This document shows positions 8,672 to 17,324 of a DNA stretch of 59,639 nt, one piece after another. The DNA comes from Pararhodobacter sp. (GTDB taxonomy: Bacteria > Pseudomonadota > Alphaproteobacteria > Rhodobacterales > Rhodobacteraceae). Below the pieces are notes generated by a model. The model was not told the origin of the DNA and did no database searches. It saw nothing but the letters and a program-made list of their open reading frames with translations. The stretch is from positions 1 to 59,639 of the forward strand of contig JAFIEK010000023.1 in the NCBI GenBank assembly GCA_020832545.1, in the 5' to 3' direction. Position 1 is the first letter of the stretch, and each line of letters starts with the position of its first letter. The translations under genes were made by a program, and so were the position numbers.

Positions 8672-9705
8672 GCAGGGTTCAGACCATTACCATCGGCGCG
8701 GAAGAGGGCGACCAGCGGCTTGATCGCTGGATCAGGAAGCACTTTCCGCAGATGTCGCAGTCGATGGTAGAAAAGGCCTGCCGCAAGGGCGAGATCCGGG
8801 TGGATGGCGGGCGGGTGAAGCCCGCCACGCGGATCGAGGCCGGGCAAAGTGTGCGCCTGCCGCCGATACCGGATGAGCTTGCGCCCCGGCCCAAGGCTGA
8901 GGCACCCGCCTATCCTTCTGCCGATGTGGAGATGATCCAGAACGCGGTGCTGTGGAAGGACGAGCATATCATCGCCCTCAACAAACCCCCCGGCCTGCCC
9001 AGTCAGGGCGGCTCAGGGCAGGGCAACCGCCATGTTGACGCCCTGACCGAGGCGCTGAAATTCGGCTACAAGGACCGCCCGGTGCTGGTTCACCGGCTGG
9101 ACAAGGACACATCGGGCGTGCTGCTGCTGGCGCGCACCCCCCGCGTGGCCCGCCGTTTGAACGAGGCCTTCCGCCACCGCACCACCCGCAAGATCTATTG
9201 GGCGATCGTCGCCGGGGTGCCGAGCCCGCTGATGGGTACGATCCGCTACGGCCTCGTCAAAGCCGGCGGGCGCGACAATGAAAAGATGCACTGCATCCTG
9301 CCCGGCGATGTGGACAAGACCGACGGTGCCAAACGTGCCACCACCGATTACGCCGTGCTGGATCGTCTGGGCAGCCGCGCCGCGTGGATGGCACTGGTGC
9401 CGGTTACCGGGCGCACCCATCAGCTGCGTGCGCATATGGCTGAACTGGGCCATCCAGTGATCGGCGACGGAAAATACGGCGGCTCGGGGCAGGAGAACCT
9501 TGGCGATGGCTGGGGCGCGCAGCTGGGCGGCGAGATCAGCCGCAAGCTGCACCTGCACGCGCGCTCGATCACGTTTCAGCATCCGGTGACGAACAAGAAA
9601 ATCACCCTCACCGCCCCGCTGCCAGAGCATATGGCGCGCAGCTGGAAGATGTTGGGCTGGCATGAAAACGATGTGCCCGCCGATCCGTTCGTGGAGGAAG
9701 AATGA
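8668..9705 (+). CDS. RluA-family 23S rRNA pseudouridine synthase (RluC-like)
   Basis: Isomerises uridine to pseudouridine in rRNA. The 345-aa product has an N-terminal S4 RNA-binding domain (about residues 14-75). The RluA catalytic domain carries the motif HRLDKDTSGVLLLART with the catalytic aspartate D145. GRTHQLRAHMAELGHPVIGDGKYGG follows near the C-terminus. The ATG overlaps the crcB stop. Domain layout fits RluC, but the target uridines cannot be read from the sequence. Confidence 0.9.
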   Translation: MSRVQTITIGAEEGDQRLDRWIRKHFPQMSQSMVEKACRKGEIRVDGGRVKPATRIEAGQSVRLPPIPDELAPRPKAEAPAYPSADVEMIQNAVLWKDEHIIALNKPPGLPSQGGSGQGNRHVDALTEALKFGYKDRPVLVHRLDKDTSGVLLLARTPRVARRLNEAFRHRTTRKIYWAIVAGVPSPLMGTIRYGLVKAGGRDNEKMHCILPGDVDKTDGAKRATTDYAVLDRLGSRAAWMALVPVTGRTHQLRAHMAELGHPVIGDGKYGGSGQENLGDGWGAQLGGEISRKLHLHARSITFQHPVTNKKITLTAPLPEHMARSWKMLGWHENDVPADPFVEEE

Positions 9706-10364
9706 CCCGGCGTCTGGTGGTATTCGATGTCGATGGCACGTTGGTGGACAGTCAGGCACATATTCTGGGTGCCATGGCGCTGGCCTATGCGGGACAGGGC
9801 CTGCCGGTGCCTGGGCGAGAGGCGATCCTGAACATTGTCGGCCTGTCGCTGCCGCAGGCCTTCGCGCGGCTGATGCCCGATGGGGATGCGTTGCAGATCG
9901 ACGCGCTGGTGGCGGGCTACAAGTCCAGCTTCGGCACGTTGCGCGCCGCCGACATGTCGCTCATGTATCCCGGCGCGAAAGAGGCGCTGGAGACCCTCGG
10001 CGGGCAAAAAGACATGCTGCTGGGTGTGGCCACCGGCAAGTCGCGGCGCGGGCTGGATCATGTGTTGTCGGCCCATGCGCTGGAAGGGTTCTTCCACACC
10101 ACGCAGGTGGCAGATGACCATCCGTCAAAGCCCGATCCGTCAATGCTGCATGCCTGCCTTGCCGAGACCGGAACAAGCTGCGGGATCATGATTGGTGACA
10201 CTTCTTACGACATCGAGATGGGCCGCGCGGCGGGGTTCCGCACGCTGGGCGTGGCATGGGGCTATCATCCGGTGGCAGAGCTTGAACGCGCGGGCGCAGA
10301 CCTTGTGATCGACAGCTATAGCGCCCTGATCCCGGCGCTGGATGACATCTGGAGCATGGCATGA
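9702..10364 (+). CDS. HAD-IA family hydrolase, phosphoglycolate phosphatase-like
   Basis: A 220-aa haloacid dehalogenase superfamily phosphatase. Motif I is VFDVDGTLVDSQ with D9 as nucleophile and D11 as acid/base. Motif II is the threonine in GVATGKSRRG. Motif III/IV includes KPDPSMLHACL and IGDTSYDIEMGRAAG. The cap between motifs I and II is helical, as in Gph. The substrate is unknown; phosphoglycolate or another small phosphoester would fit. It overlaps both neighbours by four bases, so it is translated from the same operon as the pseudouridine synthase and ATP12 genes. Confidence 0.87.
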   Translation: MTRRLVVFDVDGTLVDSQAHILGAMALAYAGQGLPVPGREAILNIVGLSLPQAFARLMPDGDALQIDALVAGYKSSFGTLRAADMSLMYPGAKEALETLGGQKDMLLGVATGKSRRGLDHVLSAHALEGFFHTTQVADDHPSKPDPSMLHACLAETGTSCGIMIGDTSYDIEMGRAAGFRTLGVAWGYHPVAELERAGADLVIDSYSALIPALDDIWSMA

Positions 10365-11068
10365 GCGGTTGGGCGCGCAAACGCTTCTGGAAAGCGGCTG
10401 AGGTGTGCGAGGTTGAGAATGGCTTTACCGTCCACCTTGACGGGCGCAACATCAAGACCCCGGGCAAGGTGCCGCTGGTTGTGCCCACCGCCGCATTGGC
10501 GGGACTGATCGCGGATGAGTGGCAGGCGCAGGGTGAAAAGGTTGCACCGGAAACCATGCCCGCGACCCGTGCCGCCAATGCCGCTATCGACAAGGTGCGC
10601 GGCCAGTTTTCCGAGGTGGCGGCGCTGGTTGCCGCTTATGGTGAAACTGATCTGCTATGCTACCGTGCCAAGTCTCCCGCCGGGCTGCGCGCCCGTCAGG
10701 ATGCCGCCTGGGACCCGTTGCTGGACTGGTCTGCCGCACAGTTCGGCCTGCGCTGGGTGGTGATTGAAGGCGTCATGCCGCAGCCTCAGCCGCCAGAAAC
10801 GCTGGAAGTTCTGAATGCCCATGTCGCGCGGTTCACGGAATTTGAGCTGACAGCGTTTCATGATCTGGTCGCCATGTCGGGATCATTGGTGATTGGGCTG
10901 GCGGTGACGGAAGCGCACGCCGCGCCAGAGACCCTCTGGCCAATGTCGCGAATCGATGAAGACTGGCAGCGCGAAATCTGGGGTGAGGATGATGAGGCGC
11001 GCGCGCTTGCTGCGCTGCGGCGGCAAAGTTTTCTCAATGCCGCCAGATTTTTCGCCGCTCTGCGCTGA
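10361..11068 (+). CDS. ATP12-family F1 ATPase assembly chaperone
   Basis: A 235-aa homologue of mitochondrial ATP12, the chaperone that binds the F1 alpha subunit during assembly. The N-terminal region WARKRFWKAAEVCEVENGF and LDGRNIKTPGKVPLVVPT is the ATP12 signature. FHDLVAMSGSLVIGLAV and the C-terminal FLNAARFFAAL region follow the family pattern. It is the last gene of the rarA operon and overlaps the HAD gene by four bases. ATP12 proteins are characteristic of Alphaproteobacteria and mitochondria. Its role in bacterial ATP synthase assembly is inferred from the family. Confidence 0.87.
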   Translation: MSGWARKRFWKAAEVCEVENGFTVHLDGRNIKTPGKVPLVVPTAALAGLIADEWQAQGEKVAPETMPATRAANAAIDKVRGQFSEVAALVAAYGETDLLCYRAKSPAGLRARQDAAWDPLLDWSAAQFGLRWVVIEGVMPQPQPPETLEVLNAHVARFTEFELTAFHDLVAMSGSLVIGLAVTEAHAAPETLWPMSRIDEDWQREIWGEDDEARALAALRRQSFLNAARFFAALR

Positions 11069-11342
11069 CGTCGCGTAAGATCATTGCGTGTATGGCAGCG
11101 TTAACAGTCTGATTGCTGTGCATTCATTCCCTTCGGTCGCTCTGTGGCCGTGCTGACGCATCACCGGATGGAATGGAGGGCTTGACGGCTGGTTATAATC
11201 GGCACAAATTCGCCTATGCAGCCGCCGCAAGGCAGCGCCGCAATGTTTTTGACAAGAACGGGCCGGTTCCAAGGCTGGCAAACATGGACCCACCGGGTTC
11301 GGACAGACCGCTGGCAATGGCGGCGATAACAGGAAGAGGTAA
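11069..11342 (+). other. Leader region of the aap operon
   Basis: This 274-base gap has no credible gene. It holds a perfect TATAAT (11194-11199) but no good -35 hexamer at a normal distance, so a promoter is only possible. A ribosome-binding site AGGAAGAGG lies at the end (about 11331-11339). I see no convincing NtrC-type inverted repeat. Confidence 0.3.
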
Positions 11343-12365
11343 ATGATGAAGAAATCCGTATTTCTCGGCACGATGGCTGCGGCTGCGCTGAGCGCTGGCT
11401 CGGCCATGGCCCAGCAGACTATGGCCGATGTTCAGGCCGCGGGCGAACTGAACTGCGGCGTGTCCACTGGCGTGAATGGCTTTTCGGCCCCTGATGCCAA
11501 TGGTGTCTGGCAGGGCTTTGACGTTGCGATCTGCCGCGCCGTCGCGGCTGCGGTCCTTGATGACCCGATGGCCGTCAACTTTGTGCCGACCACGGGGCAG
11601 ACCCGTTTCACCGCGCTGTCGTCAGGCGAAGTTGACCTTCTGCCGCGCAACACCACCTGGACCTTCTCGCGCGATGTTGACCTGCGTCTGACCTTCGTTG
11701 GCGTTAACTATTATGACGGCCAGGGCTTCATGGTGAACCGTGCGCTGGGCGTGTCGTCGGCAACCGAAATGGATGGCGCGACCGTCTGCATTCAGACCGG
11801 CACCACCACTGAGCTTAACCTTGCTGACTACTTCCGCGTCAACAACATGAGCTATGAGCCGGTCCCGATTGAGACCAACGCCGAAGCGCAGCAGCAGTAT
11901 CTGGCCGGTGCCTGCGACGTCTACACCACGGACGTGTCGGGCCTTGCTGCGACCCGTGCCTCGTTTGAGAACCCCGGCGATCACGTGATCCTGCCTGAGG
12001 TCATCTCGAAAGAGCCGCTGGGCCCCGCAGTGCGTCATGGCGACGACCATTGGGCTGACCTCAACCGCTGGGTGCTCAATGCGCTGATCGCCGCCGAAGA
12101 ACTGGGCGTGACCTCGGCCAATCTGGCTGAACTGGCTGCCGGCACCAACAACCCGGAAATCAACCGCATGCTGGGCACCGAGGGCAACCTTGGTGAGATG
12201 CTGGGGCTTGATGCCGAGTGGGCGCAGCGCGCCATCGCCGCTGGCGGCAACTATGGCGAAATCTTTGCCAACAACATCGGCGAGCAGACGCCGATCGGTC
12301 TTGCGCGCGGCCTGAACGCGCAGTGGACCCAGGGTGGGCTGATGTACGCCCCGCCGTTCCGCTAA
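11343..12365 (+). CDS. aapJ: General L-amino acid ABC transporter, periplasmic binding protein
   Basis: Captures L-amino acids in the periplasm for the AapQMP permease. The product (340 aa) has a signal peptide ending AGSAMAQ (about residues 1-24). The type 3 solute-binding fold follows, starting with AAGELNCGVSTGVNGFSAPD and including GFDVAICRAVAAAV and TTWTFSRDVDLRLTF, typical of AapJ. Two ATGs stand side by side; the second (11346) is better spaced from AGGAAGAGG. It is the first gene of aapJQMP and is separated from aapQ by a structured 232-base gap, which suggests its mRNA is stabilised relative to the permease genes. Confidence 0.95.
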   Translation: MMKKSVFLGTMAAAALSAGSAMAQQTMADVQAAGELNCGVSTGVNGFSAPDANGVWQGFDVAICRAVAAAVLDDPMAVNFVPTTGQTRFTALSSGEVDLLPRNTTWTFSRDVDLRLTFVGVNYYDGQGFMVNRALGVSSATEMDGATVCIQTGTTTELNLADYFRVNNMSYEPVPIETNAEAQQQYLAGACDVYTTDVSGLAATRASFENPGDHVILPEVISKEPLGPAVRHGDDHWADLNRWVLNALIAAEELGVTSANLAELAAGTNNPEINRMLGTEGNLGEMLGLDAEWAQRAIAAGGNYGEIFANNIGEQTPIGLARGLNAQWTQGGLMYAPPFR

Positions 12366-12377
12366 GAACCGGCAAAC

Positions 12378-12478
12378 GGGCGCGCGATCCAAGGGATCGC
12401 CGTGGGGGGGTTTTTCACCCCCCCCGGTTCCCTAAAAAACCCGAAAACGGGGGGGGCAAACCAAGGGATCGCGCGCCC
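12378..12478 (+). promoter_or_regulatory. Competing RNA hairpins between aapJ and aapQ
   Basis: Two mutually exclusive folds can be drawn. Fold A has two short hairpins: GCGATCC (12384-12390) with GGATCGC (12394-12400), and a G7 run (12404-12410) with the C8 run (12418-12425) around TTTTTCA. Fold B is one long hairpin: GGGCGCGCGATCC (12378-12390) with its 13-base complement (12466-12478), and the same C8 run with a G8 run (12449-12456). A direct repeat CCAAGGGATCGC (12389-12400 and 12461-12472) lets the pairing switch. It probably sets the aapJ to aapQMP expression ratio by 3' end protection or attenuation; that function is inference. Confidence 0.6.
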
Positions 12479-12597
12479 TGTCCCTTTTGACACGTCAGGC
12501 ATAACCGCGCCATTCTCGGCCGCCCCGCCCGGAACTTCCGGATGCAGCGCCCGAAGTCACAAATAACCATACGGCGCGGACTGCAGGGAGACATCAG

Positions 12598-13851
12598 ATG
12601 GCCATGGACAGCGGGGCTCCACGCGAGTCTTTTCGTCTGAGCATGCTGCTTTACGACACGCGGTATCGCTCTTACACGATCCAGATTTTCGCGTTGATGA
12701 TGCTGATGCTGGGTGCGGCCTGGCTGATCGATAACACGGTCAGGAACCTTGCGGTGCTGGGCAAGGATTTCTCATTCCGCTTCTTGTGGAGCACGGCTGG
12801 ATACGACATCAGCCAGCGACCCATCGAATACAACAGCACCATGACCCATGGCCGCGCGGCAATCGTGGGCCTTTTGAATACCCTCATTCTGGCGATCATG
12901 GCCTGCGTTCTGGCCACCGTACTTGGCGTCATCGCCGGGGTACTGCGGCTGTCCAGCAACTGGATCGTGGGGCGGTTGATGACCGTCTATGTCGAGGTGT
13001 TCCGCAATATCCCCACGCTTTTGTGGATTTTGGTGTTCGGCGCCATCATGACCGAGGCAATGCCCGCCCCCAATGCCTTCAGGGGCGATACGCCGACCGC
13101 CTCGATGCTGGTTTTTGACAGCATCGCCGTTACCAACCGGGGCGTCTATGTCCCCGAGCCGATGTTCACGCGCAGCCTTGGCAACCTGAATCTGGGGGGC
13201 GTCCAACCAAGTTGGGACGCAATCGCTTTCATTGTGGTGGTGGTACTAAGCATCTGGGCCAACGTCCGGCTGGTGCGCCACGCCACAAAGGTGCAGAACG
13301 CCACCGGCGTGCGCCCGAAAACATGGTGGAAGAGCATACTCATCCTTCTTGCTCCGGTCACCTTGCTGTTGATCGCGCTGGGCTTTCACCTTGGCTATCC
13401 GGAGTTGCGCGGCTTCAATTTTCAGGGCGGCATCCATATGCGCAACTCGCTGATTGCGATGTGGCTGGGCCTGGGCATTTATACTGGTGCCTTTATCGCC
13501 GAGAATGTGCGCGCGGGTATTCTGGCCATCTCAAAGGGTCAGACCGAGGCTGCTTTTGCCTTGGGGATGCAGCCGGGCAAGACCATGCGGCTGGTGATCC
13601 TGCCGCAGGCGCTGCGGGTAATCATCCCGCCGCTGATCTCGCAATACCTCAACATCACCAAGAATACCTCGCTGGGCCTTGCAGTGGGCTACATGGACCT
13701 GCGCTCGACCCTAGGGGGCATCACCATCAACCAGACGGGGCGCGAGCTTGAGGGGATGATGCTGATGATGCTGGTCTATCTGGCAGTCAGTCTGAGCATC
13801 TCTGGGGTAATGAATGTCTACAATTCCCGTATCAAGCTGAGGGAGCGATGA
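12598..13851 (+). CDS. aapQ: General L-amino acid ABC transporter, permease AapQ
   Basis: First membrane subunit of the Aap importer (417 aa). Several transmembrane helices are visible. The N-terminal LLYDTRYRSYTIQIFALMML and DFSFRFLWSTAGYDISQRPI segments are AapQ hallmarks. The inner-membrane EAA loop region is NVRAGILAISKGQTEAAFALG, which contacts the ATPase AapP. aapM follows after a single base, so the two permease genes are probably coupled. Confidence 0.94.
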   Translation: MAMDSGAPRESFRLSMLLYDTRYRSYTIQIFALMMLMLGAAWLIDNTVRNLAVLGKDFSFRFLWSTAGYDISQRPIEYNSTMTHGRAAIVGLLNTLILAIMACVLATVLGVIAGVLRLSSNWIVGRLMTVYVEVFRNIPTLLWILVFGAIMTEAMPAPNAFRGDTPTASMLVFDSIAVTNRGVYVPEPMFTRSLGNLNLGGVQPSWDAIAFIVVVVLSIWANVRLVRHATKVQNATGVRPKTWWKSILILLAPVTLLLIALGFHLGYPELRGFNFQGGIHMRNSLIAMWLGLGIYTGAFIAENVRAGILAISKGQTEAAFALGMQPGKTMRLVILPQALRVIIPPLISQYLNITKNTSLGLAVGYMDLRSTLGGITINQTGRELEGMMLMMLVYLAVSLSISGVMNVYNSRIKLRER

Positions 13852-13852
13852 C

Positions 13853-15151
13853 ATGAGCGATACCCACGCCCAAACTGTCGCTTATGTGCGCGATACAATG
13901 TTGCCGGAGCAGATCCCGCCTGTCACTGAGCGTGGCGTGGTGAAATGGATGCGCGAGAACCTTTTCAATGGCGTGCTCAGCACCATCCTGACCGTGCTGT
14001 CGCTGTTGGCCGTTGCCTGGGCTGTGATGGCGATTGGCCCATGGTTGCTGAATTCGGTCTGGAACGCGGGCTCGCTGAGCGAGTGTCGCCAGATCCTCGA
14101 TGGCACCTCAGGGGCCTGCTGGGGGGTGATCAAGGATCGGTTTCATCAGTTAATGCTGGGCTTCTACCCCCGGCACCTCTACTGGCGGCCGATTACAACA
14201 CTGATTTTGCTGTTCGTGGCGCTGGGGCCGATCCTGTACCCTTGGGTTCCGCGAAAGATGCTGTGGTTCTCGGCTGCGTTTCCGTTCCTGGGCTACTTCC
14301 TGCTCTGGGGCGGCAGCATATGGTTTCCGATCTCGGTCGCGCTGGGGTTCGTGGTGGGCTATGCCGTGCTGGTGCTGATGCGCCCGACCGGCACACTGAT
14401 CGCTACAAGCGCCGCGATCATCGCGCCGGTTGTGTGGTGGCTGGTAGCCGCAGGAACCTTTGCTGGCTGGGCCCATGCGGTCCTGCCGCTGGGGATCGAG
14501 GGCGTGCGCTCAGACCGCTTCGGCGGTTTCCTGATTTCGCTGGTGATTGGCTTCACGGGGATCGGCCTGTCCTTGCCGCTAGGCATTCTGCTCGCGCTTG
14601 GGCGACAGTCGAACATGGTGCTGATCAAATCCGTCTGCGTGGTGTTCATCGAATTCATCCGTGGCGTTCCGCTGATCACGCTGCTCTTTACGGCGCAGTT
14701 GCTGCTGGGCTATTTCCTGCCGCCGGGCACCACGTTTGACCTGATCCTGCGGGTTGTGATCATGGTCACGCTGTTTGCTGCGGCCTATATCGCCGAAGTG
14801 GTGCGCGGTGGCCTTGCCGCCCTGCCACGCGGCCAGTATGAGGCCGCCGATGCGCTGGGGCTGGATTATTGGCGCGCGCAGCGGCTAATCATCATGCCGC
14901 AGGCGCTGAAAATCTCAATCCCGGGTATCGTCAACACGTTCATCGGGCTTTTCAAGGATACCACGCTGGTGGTGTTCATCGGCCTGCTGGACCCGGTGGG
15001 CCTGTCCAACGCCATTCGCGCGTCAAGCGACTGGCAGGGCATTTACTGGGAACTCTTCATCTTCATTGGTGCGGTGTTCTTCATCTTCTGTTTCGGCATG
15101 TCGCGCTACTCGATGTATCTTGAGCGGCGGCTGCGAACCGATCATCGTTAA
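13853..15151 (+). CDS. aapM: General L-amino acid ABC transporter, permease AapM
   Basis: Second membrane subunit of the Aap importer (432 aa), forming a heterodimer with AapQ. It has a hydrophobic N-terminal half with several helices, including a [20 protein letters not shown] segment. The C-terminal permease core has the EAA-type loop [30 protein letters not shown] precedes the ATG at 13853. aapP follows after ten bases with its own ribosome-binding site. Confidence 0.93.
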   Translation: MSDTHAQTVAYVRDTMLPEQIPPVTERGVVKWMRENLFNGVLSTILTVLSLLAVAWAVMAIGPWLLNSVWNAGSLSECRQILDGTSGACWGVIKDRFHQLMLGFYPRHLYWRPITTLILLFVALGPILYPWVPRKMLWFSAAFPFLGYFLLWGGSIWFPISVALGFVVGYAVLVLMRPTGTLIATSAAIIAPVVWWLVAAGTFAGWAHAVLPLGIEGVRSDRFGGFLISLVIGFTGIGLSLPLGILLALGRQSNMVLIKSVCVVFIEFIRGVPLITLLFTAQLLLGYFLPPGTTFDLILRVVIMVTLFAAAYIAEVVRGGLAALPRGQYEAADALGLDYWRAQRLIIMPQALKISIPGIVNTFIGLFKDTTLVVFIGLLDPVGLSNAIRASSDWQGIYWELFIFIGAVFFIFCFGMSRYSMYLERRLRTDHR

Positions 15152-15161
15152 GGAGACCGGC

Positions 15162-15965
15162 ATGGCTGACATTCAACTGGACCCAGGCATCGATCGTGAG
15201 ATTGACCGAAGCCACATGCAGGTCCTTGACGAGGTGGCGATCCAGATCACGAAGATGAACAAGTGGTTTGGTGCCTTTCATGTGTTGCGCGACATCGACA
15301 TGACCGTGAACCGGGGTGAGCGGATTGTGGTCTGCGGGCCATCCGGCTCTGGCAAATCCACGCTTATTCGCTGCATCAACCGACTGGAAGAGCACCAGAG
15401 CGGGAAGATTGTGGTTGATGGCACCGAGCTGACATCGGACCTGAAGAATATCGACAAGGTGCGATCAGAAGTGGGGATGGTGTTTCAGCACTTCAACCTG
15501 TTCCCGCATCTGACGATTCTGGAAAACTGCACACTGGCGCCGATCTGGGTGCGCAAGACACCCCGCAAAGAGGCCGAGGAAATTGCGATGCATTTCCTTG
15601 AAAAGGTGAAAATCCCCGAACAGGCGCTGAAGTATCCCGGCCAGCTTTCCGGCGGGCAACAGCAGCGGGTGGCCATCGCACGTTCGCTGTGCATGAAGCC
15701 ACGGATCATGCTGTTTGACGAACCCACCTCGGCCCTTGATCCTGAAATGATCAAGGAGGTGTTGGATACCATGATCGCGCTTGCCGAAGAGGGGATGACG
15801 ATGATCTGTGTCACGCATGAGATGGGTTTTGCCCAGGCCGTGGCGAACCGGGTGATCTTTATGGACCAGGGCCAGATTGTTGAGCAGAACGAGCCTTATG
15901 AGTTCTTCCGCAATCCGCAATCCGAGCGCACGAAGCTGTTTCTCAGCCAGATTCTGGGGCACTGA
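15162..15965 (+). CDS. aapP: General L-amino acid ABC transporter, ATP-binding protein AapP
   Basis: Cytoplasmic ATPase that powers the Aap importer (267 aa). Walker A is GPSGSGKS (residues 59-66), the ABC signature is [15 protein letters not shown] and Walker B is [12 protein letters not shown], with the switch histidine in CVTHEMGF. The N-terminus fits AapP. ATG 15162 is chosen because AAGGAGA lies at the right distance; the longer frame from 15066 overlaps aapM and lacks a ribosome-binding site. The operon ends in a terminator just downstream. Confidence 0.95.
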   Translation: MADIQLDPGIDREIDRSHMQVLDEVAIQITKMNKWFGAFHVLRDIDMTVNRGERIVVCGPSGSGKSTLIRCINRLEEHQSGKIVVDGTELTSDLKNIDKVRSEVGMVFQHFNLFPHLTILENCTLAPIWVRKTPRKEAEEIAMHFLEKVKIPEQALKYPGQLSGGQQQRVAIARSLCMKPRIMLFDEPTSALDPEMIKEVLDTMIALAEEGMTMICVTHEMGFAQAVANRVIFMDQGQIVEQNEPYEFFRNPQSERTKLFLSQILGH

Positions 15966-15990
15966 ACAGGGAAACGGCAGGGAAGCGGAA

Positions 15991-16011
15991 GGGGGCTTTG
16001 CCCCCCTTTTT
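15991..16011 (+). terminator. Terminator of the aap operon
   Basis: GGGGGC (15991-15996) and GCCCCC (16000-16005) pair around TTT and are followed by CTTTTT (16006-16011). It is a rho-independent terminator 25 bases after aapP. It is also the first hairpin of a degenerate copy of the dispersed repeat. Confidence 0.85.
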
Positions 16012-16055
16012 GCGCTGTCGCGCAAACTTACCCCCAGGATATCTTTCGACAGAAA
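15991..16055 (+). repeat. Dispersed two-hairpin repeat, diverged copy
   Basis: It has the same layout as the copies at 6826 and 17214. Hairpin one is GGGGGC/GCCCCC. Hairpin two is TTTGCGC (16009-16015) with GCGCAAA (16020-16026). The tail is ACCCCCAGGATATCTTT then GACAGAAAATGA. The tail sequence differs from the other copies but keeps the CCCCC, TAT, TTT and AATGA elements, so homology is likely but not proven. Confidence 0.5.
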
Positions 16056-16062
16056 ATGAGGC

Positions 16063-16569
16063 TCAGGCAGCCAGTTCGCGCGGGACGATGAAATCGCGGA
16101 CCGCGCCCATGCCGAAGGTCAGATCGCTCCAGTTGTCGATTTCGAAGCTGGCGACCAGCGTGGCGCCGGTCGGATAATGCCGGAAAGCGGGGTTGTGGGG
16201 GGCTTGCGCCACAACCCGCGCGGCAAATTCGGCGATGCCCGGGTTATGACCGATCACCATGACGCAGTCGCCCGTCGCATGGCGCAGGACCGCCAGCATG
16301 ACATCGGGCCCGGCGTGATAGAGTGCGGGCTTCAGGGTCAGGACCGGGGTGGCGGGCAGTGCCGGAGCGATGCCGGACCATGTCTTGCGGGTGCGCAGCG
16401 CGTCTGAGCACAGCACCTCGTCCGGCACATAGCCACGCGAGGCCAGCCAGGCGCCAAGGTCGGCGGCGGCAGCCTTGCCGCGCTCATTGAGCGGGCGATC
16501 ATGGTCAGGGGTCATTGGATCGTCCCAGCTGGACTTGGCGTGCCGCGTCAGGATCAGGCGCTTGGTCAT
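16063..16569 (-). CDS. Histidine phosphatase family protein, SixA-like
   Basis: A 168-aa member of the phosphoglycerate-mutase-like histidine phosphatase superfamily. The catalytic motif is LTRHAKSSWDD near the N-terminus (phospho-acceptor histidine about residue 10). A second conserved histidine lies in VMVIGHNPGIAEFA. Its short length and RHAKSSW motif match SixA, which removes phosphate from histidine phosphotransfer domains. The true target here is unknown. The start overlaps the stop of the upstream 4Fe-4S protein gene by four bases. Confidence 0.85.
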   Translation of the reverse strand: MTKRLILTRHAKSSWDDPMTPDHDRPLNERGKAAAADLGAWLASRGYVPDEVLCSDALRTRKTWSGIAPALPATPVLTLKPALYHAGPDVMLAVLRHATGDCVMVIGHNPGIAEFAARVVAQAPHNPAFRHYPTGATLVASFEIDNWSDLTFGMGAVRDFIVPRELAA

Positions 16570-17324
16570 CGGTGGAATTGCCTCATGTGATAGGCCGATT
16601 GCTCAGGCAATCTTGCATGGGTTTCGCTTCTTGGGCAAGCACGTCGCGCAGCGCAGCCGTGGTTCATGCAGTCCTGGCCGGCAGTTTGGTCCAGAAAGCC
16701 GCGGCAGGTGGGAACATCATAGCCCACAGGCCCAAGCGCATTGACCGGGCAGGCGGCAAGGCAGGGGCGTGTTGGGCAACTGTCGCAGGGGTTTTCGGCG
16801 ACGGGCAGCGTGAGCACGAAAGGAAGCGCGAGCGCGCCCCGAAATGATACCCAAAGCCCGGCGTCGGCATGAACAAGCATGCCGACCGGACTTTGCCAGG
16901 CCCGCCCGGATGCGACTGCCCAACGCTGGAACGGCGGGTAGGGCGGTCCGTCGGAGGGAAAGATTGCCGTGCCCCCGAAAGTCTGCGCAAGGGCGCTAAG
17001 GATGCGTTTTGACCAGCGATCTATCGGATCTGGCTGGCCGTCGCGCCATTCGGGGCTGGATTTCAGCGCATGCCACCACCGCTTGCCGCCCTGAGGGCCG
17101 ATCAGGAGAAGGGATTGTGCGGTGGCCGGGCAGAAAACAGGGTCGGCGGGGAGGCTGCCGAGGGCGGTGAGCGCGTTCAGTTCAAGAGCTTCCAGCAGGT
17201 GGCTGGCGGGACCGGGGGGCGCTGCCCCCCGCGCGCGTTGCGCGCTCCCCCCGGCGTATTTGCGGCAAGATGAAAGCGGCCCGGACGCGCGGGGCGGAGT
17301 GGGAGGCTCAGAGCCCTTCGCCAC
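16566..17324 (-). CDS. 4Fe-4S ferredoxin-type protein with repeat-encoded N-terminus
   Basis: An iron-sulfur protein of unknown role (252 aa from GTG 17324). A [4Fe-4S] motif [14 protein letters not shown] and further cysteines in [13 protein letters not shown] stand near the C-terminus, a layout reminiscent of QueG-type ferredoxin domains. Residues about 18-37 are encoded by the dispersed repeat at 17214-17274. The likely native protein starts near [10 protein letters not shown] (residue 43), yet no ATG, GTG or TTG is available there, only CTG codons (17198, 17195). Either GTG 17324 is used, overlapping argB by 17 bases and giving a repeat-derived N-terminus, or a CTG is the start. The body of the gene is solid; the start is not. 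Confidence 0.75.
   Translation of the reverse strand: MAKGSEPPTPPRASGPLSSCRKYAGGSAQRARGAAPPGPASHLLEALELNALTALGSLPADPVFCPATAQSLLLIGPQGGKRWWHALKSSPEWRDGQPDPIDRWSKRILSALAQTFGGTAIFPSDGPPYPPFQRWAVASGRAWQSPVGMLVHADAGLWVSFRGALALPFVLTLPVAENPCDSCPTRPCLAACPVNALGPVGYDVPTCRGFLDQTAGQDCMNHGCAARRACPRSETHARLPEQSAYHMRQFHR
17214..17274 (+). repeat. Dispersed two-hairpin repeat, copy 2
   Basis: Hairpin one is GGGGGGC (17214-17220) with GCCCCCC (17224-17230). Hairpin two is GCGCGCG/CGCGC (about 17231-17245). The tail CCCCCCGGC plus GTATTTGCGGCAAGATGAA is identical to copy 1. It lies at the 5' end of the minus-strand 4Fe-4S protein gene and, if the GTG start is used, is translated there. Confidence 0.8.

Noticed and set aside
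11180-11200. TTGACG next to TATAAT upstream of aapJ as a promoter
   Set aside because: The two hexamers are only about six bases apart, so they cannot be a -35/-10 pair.
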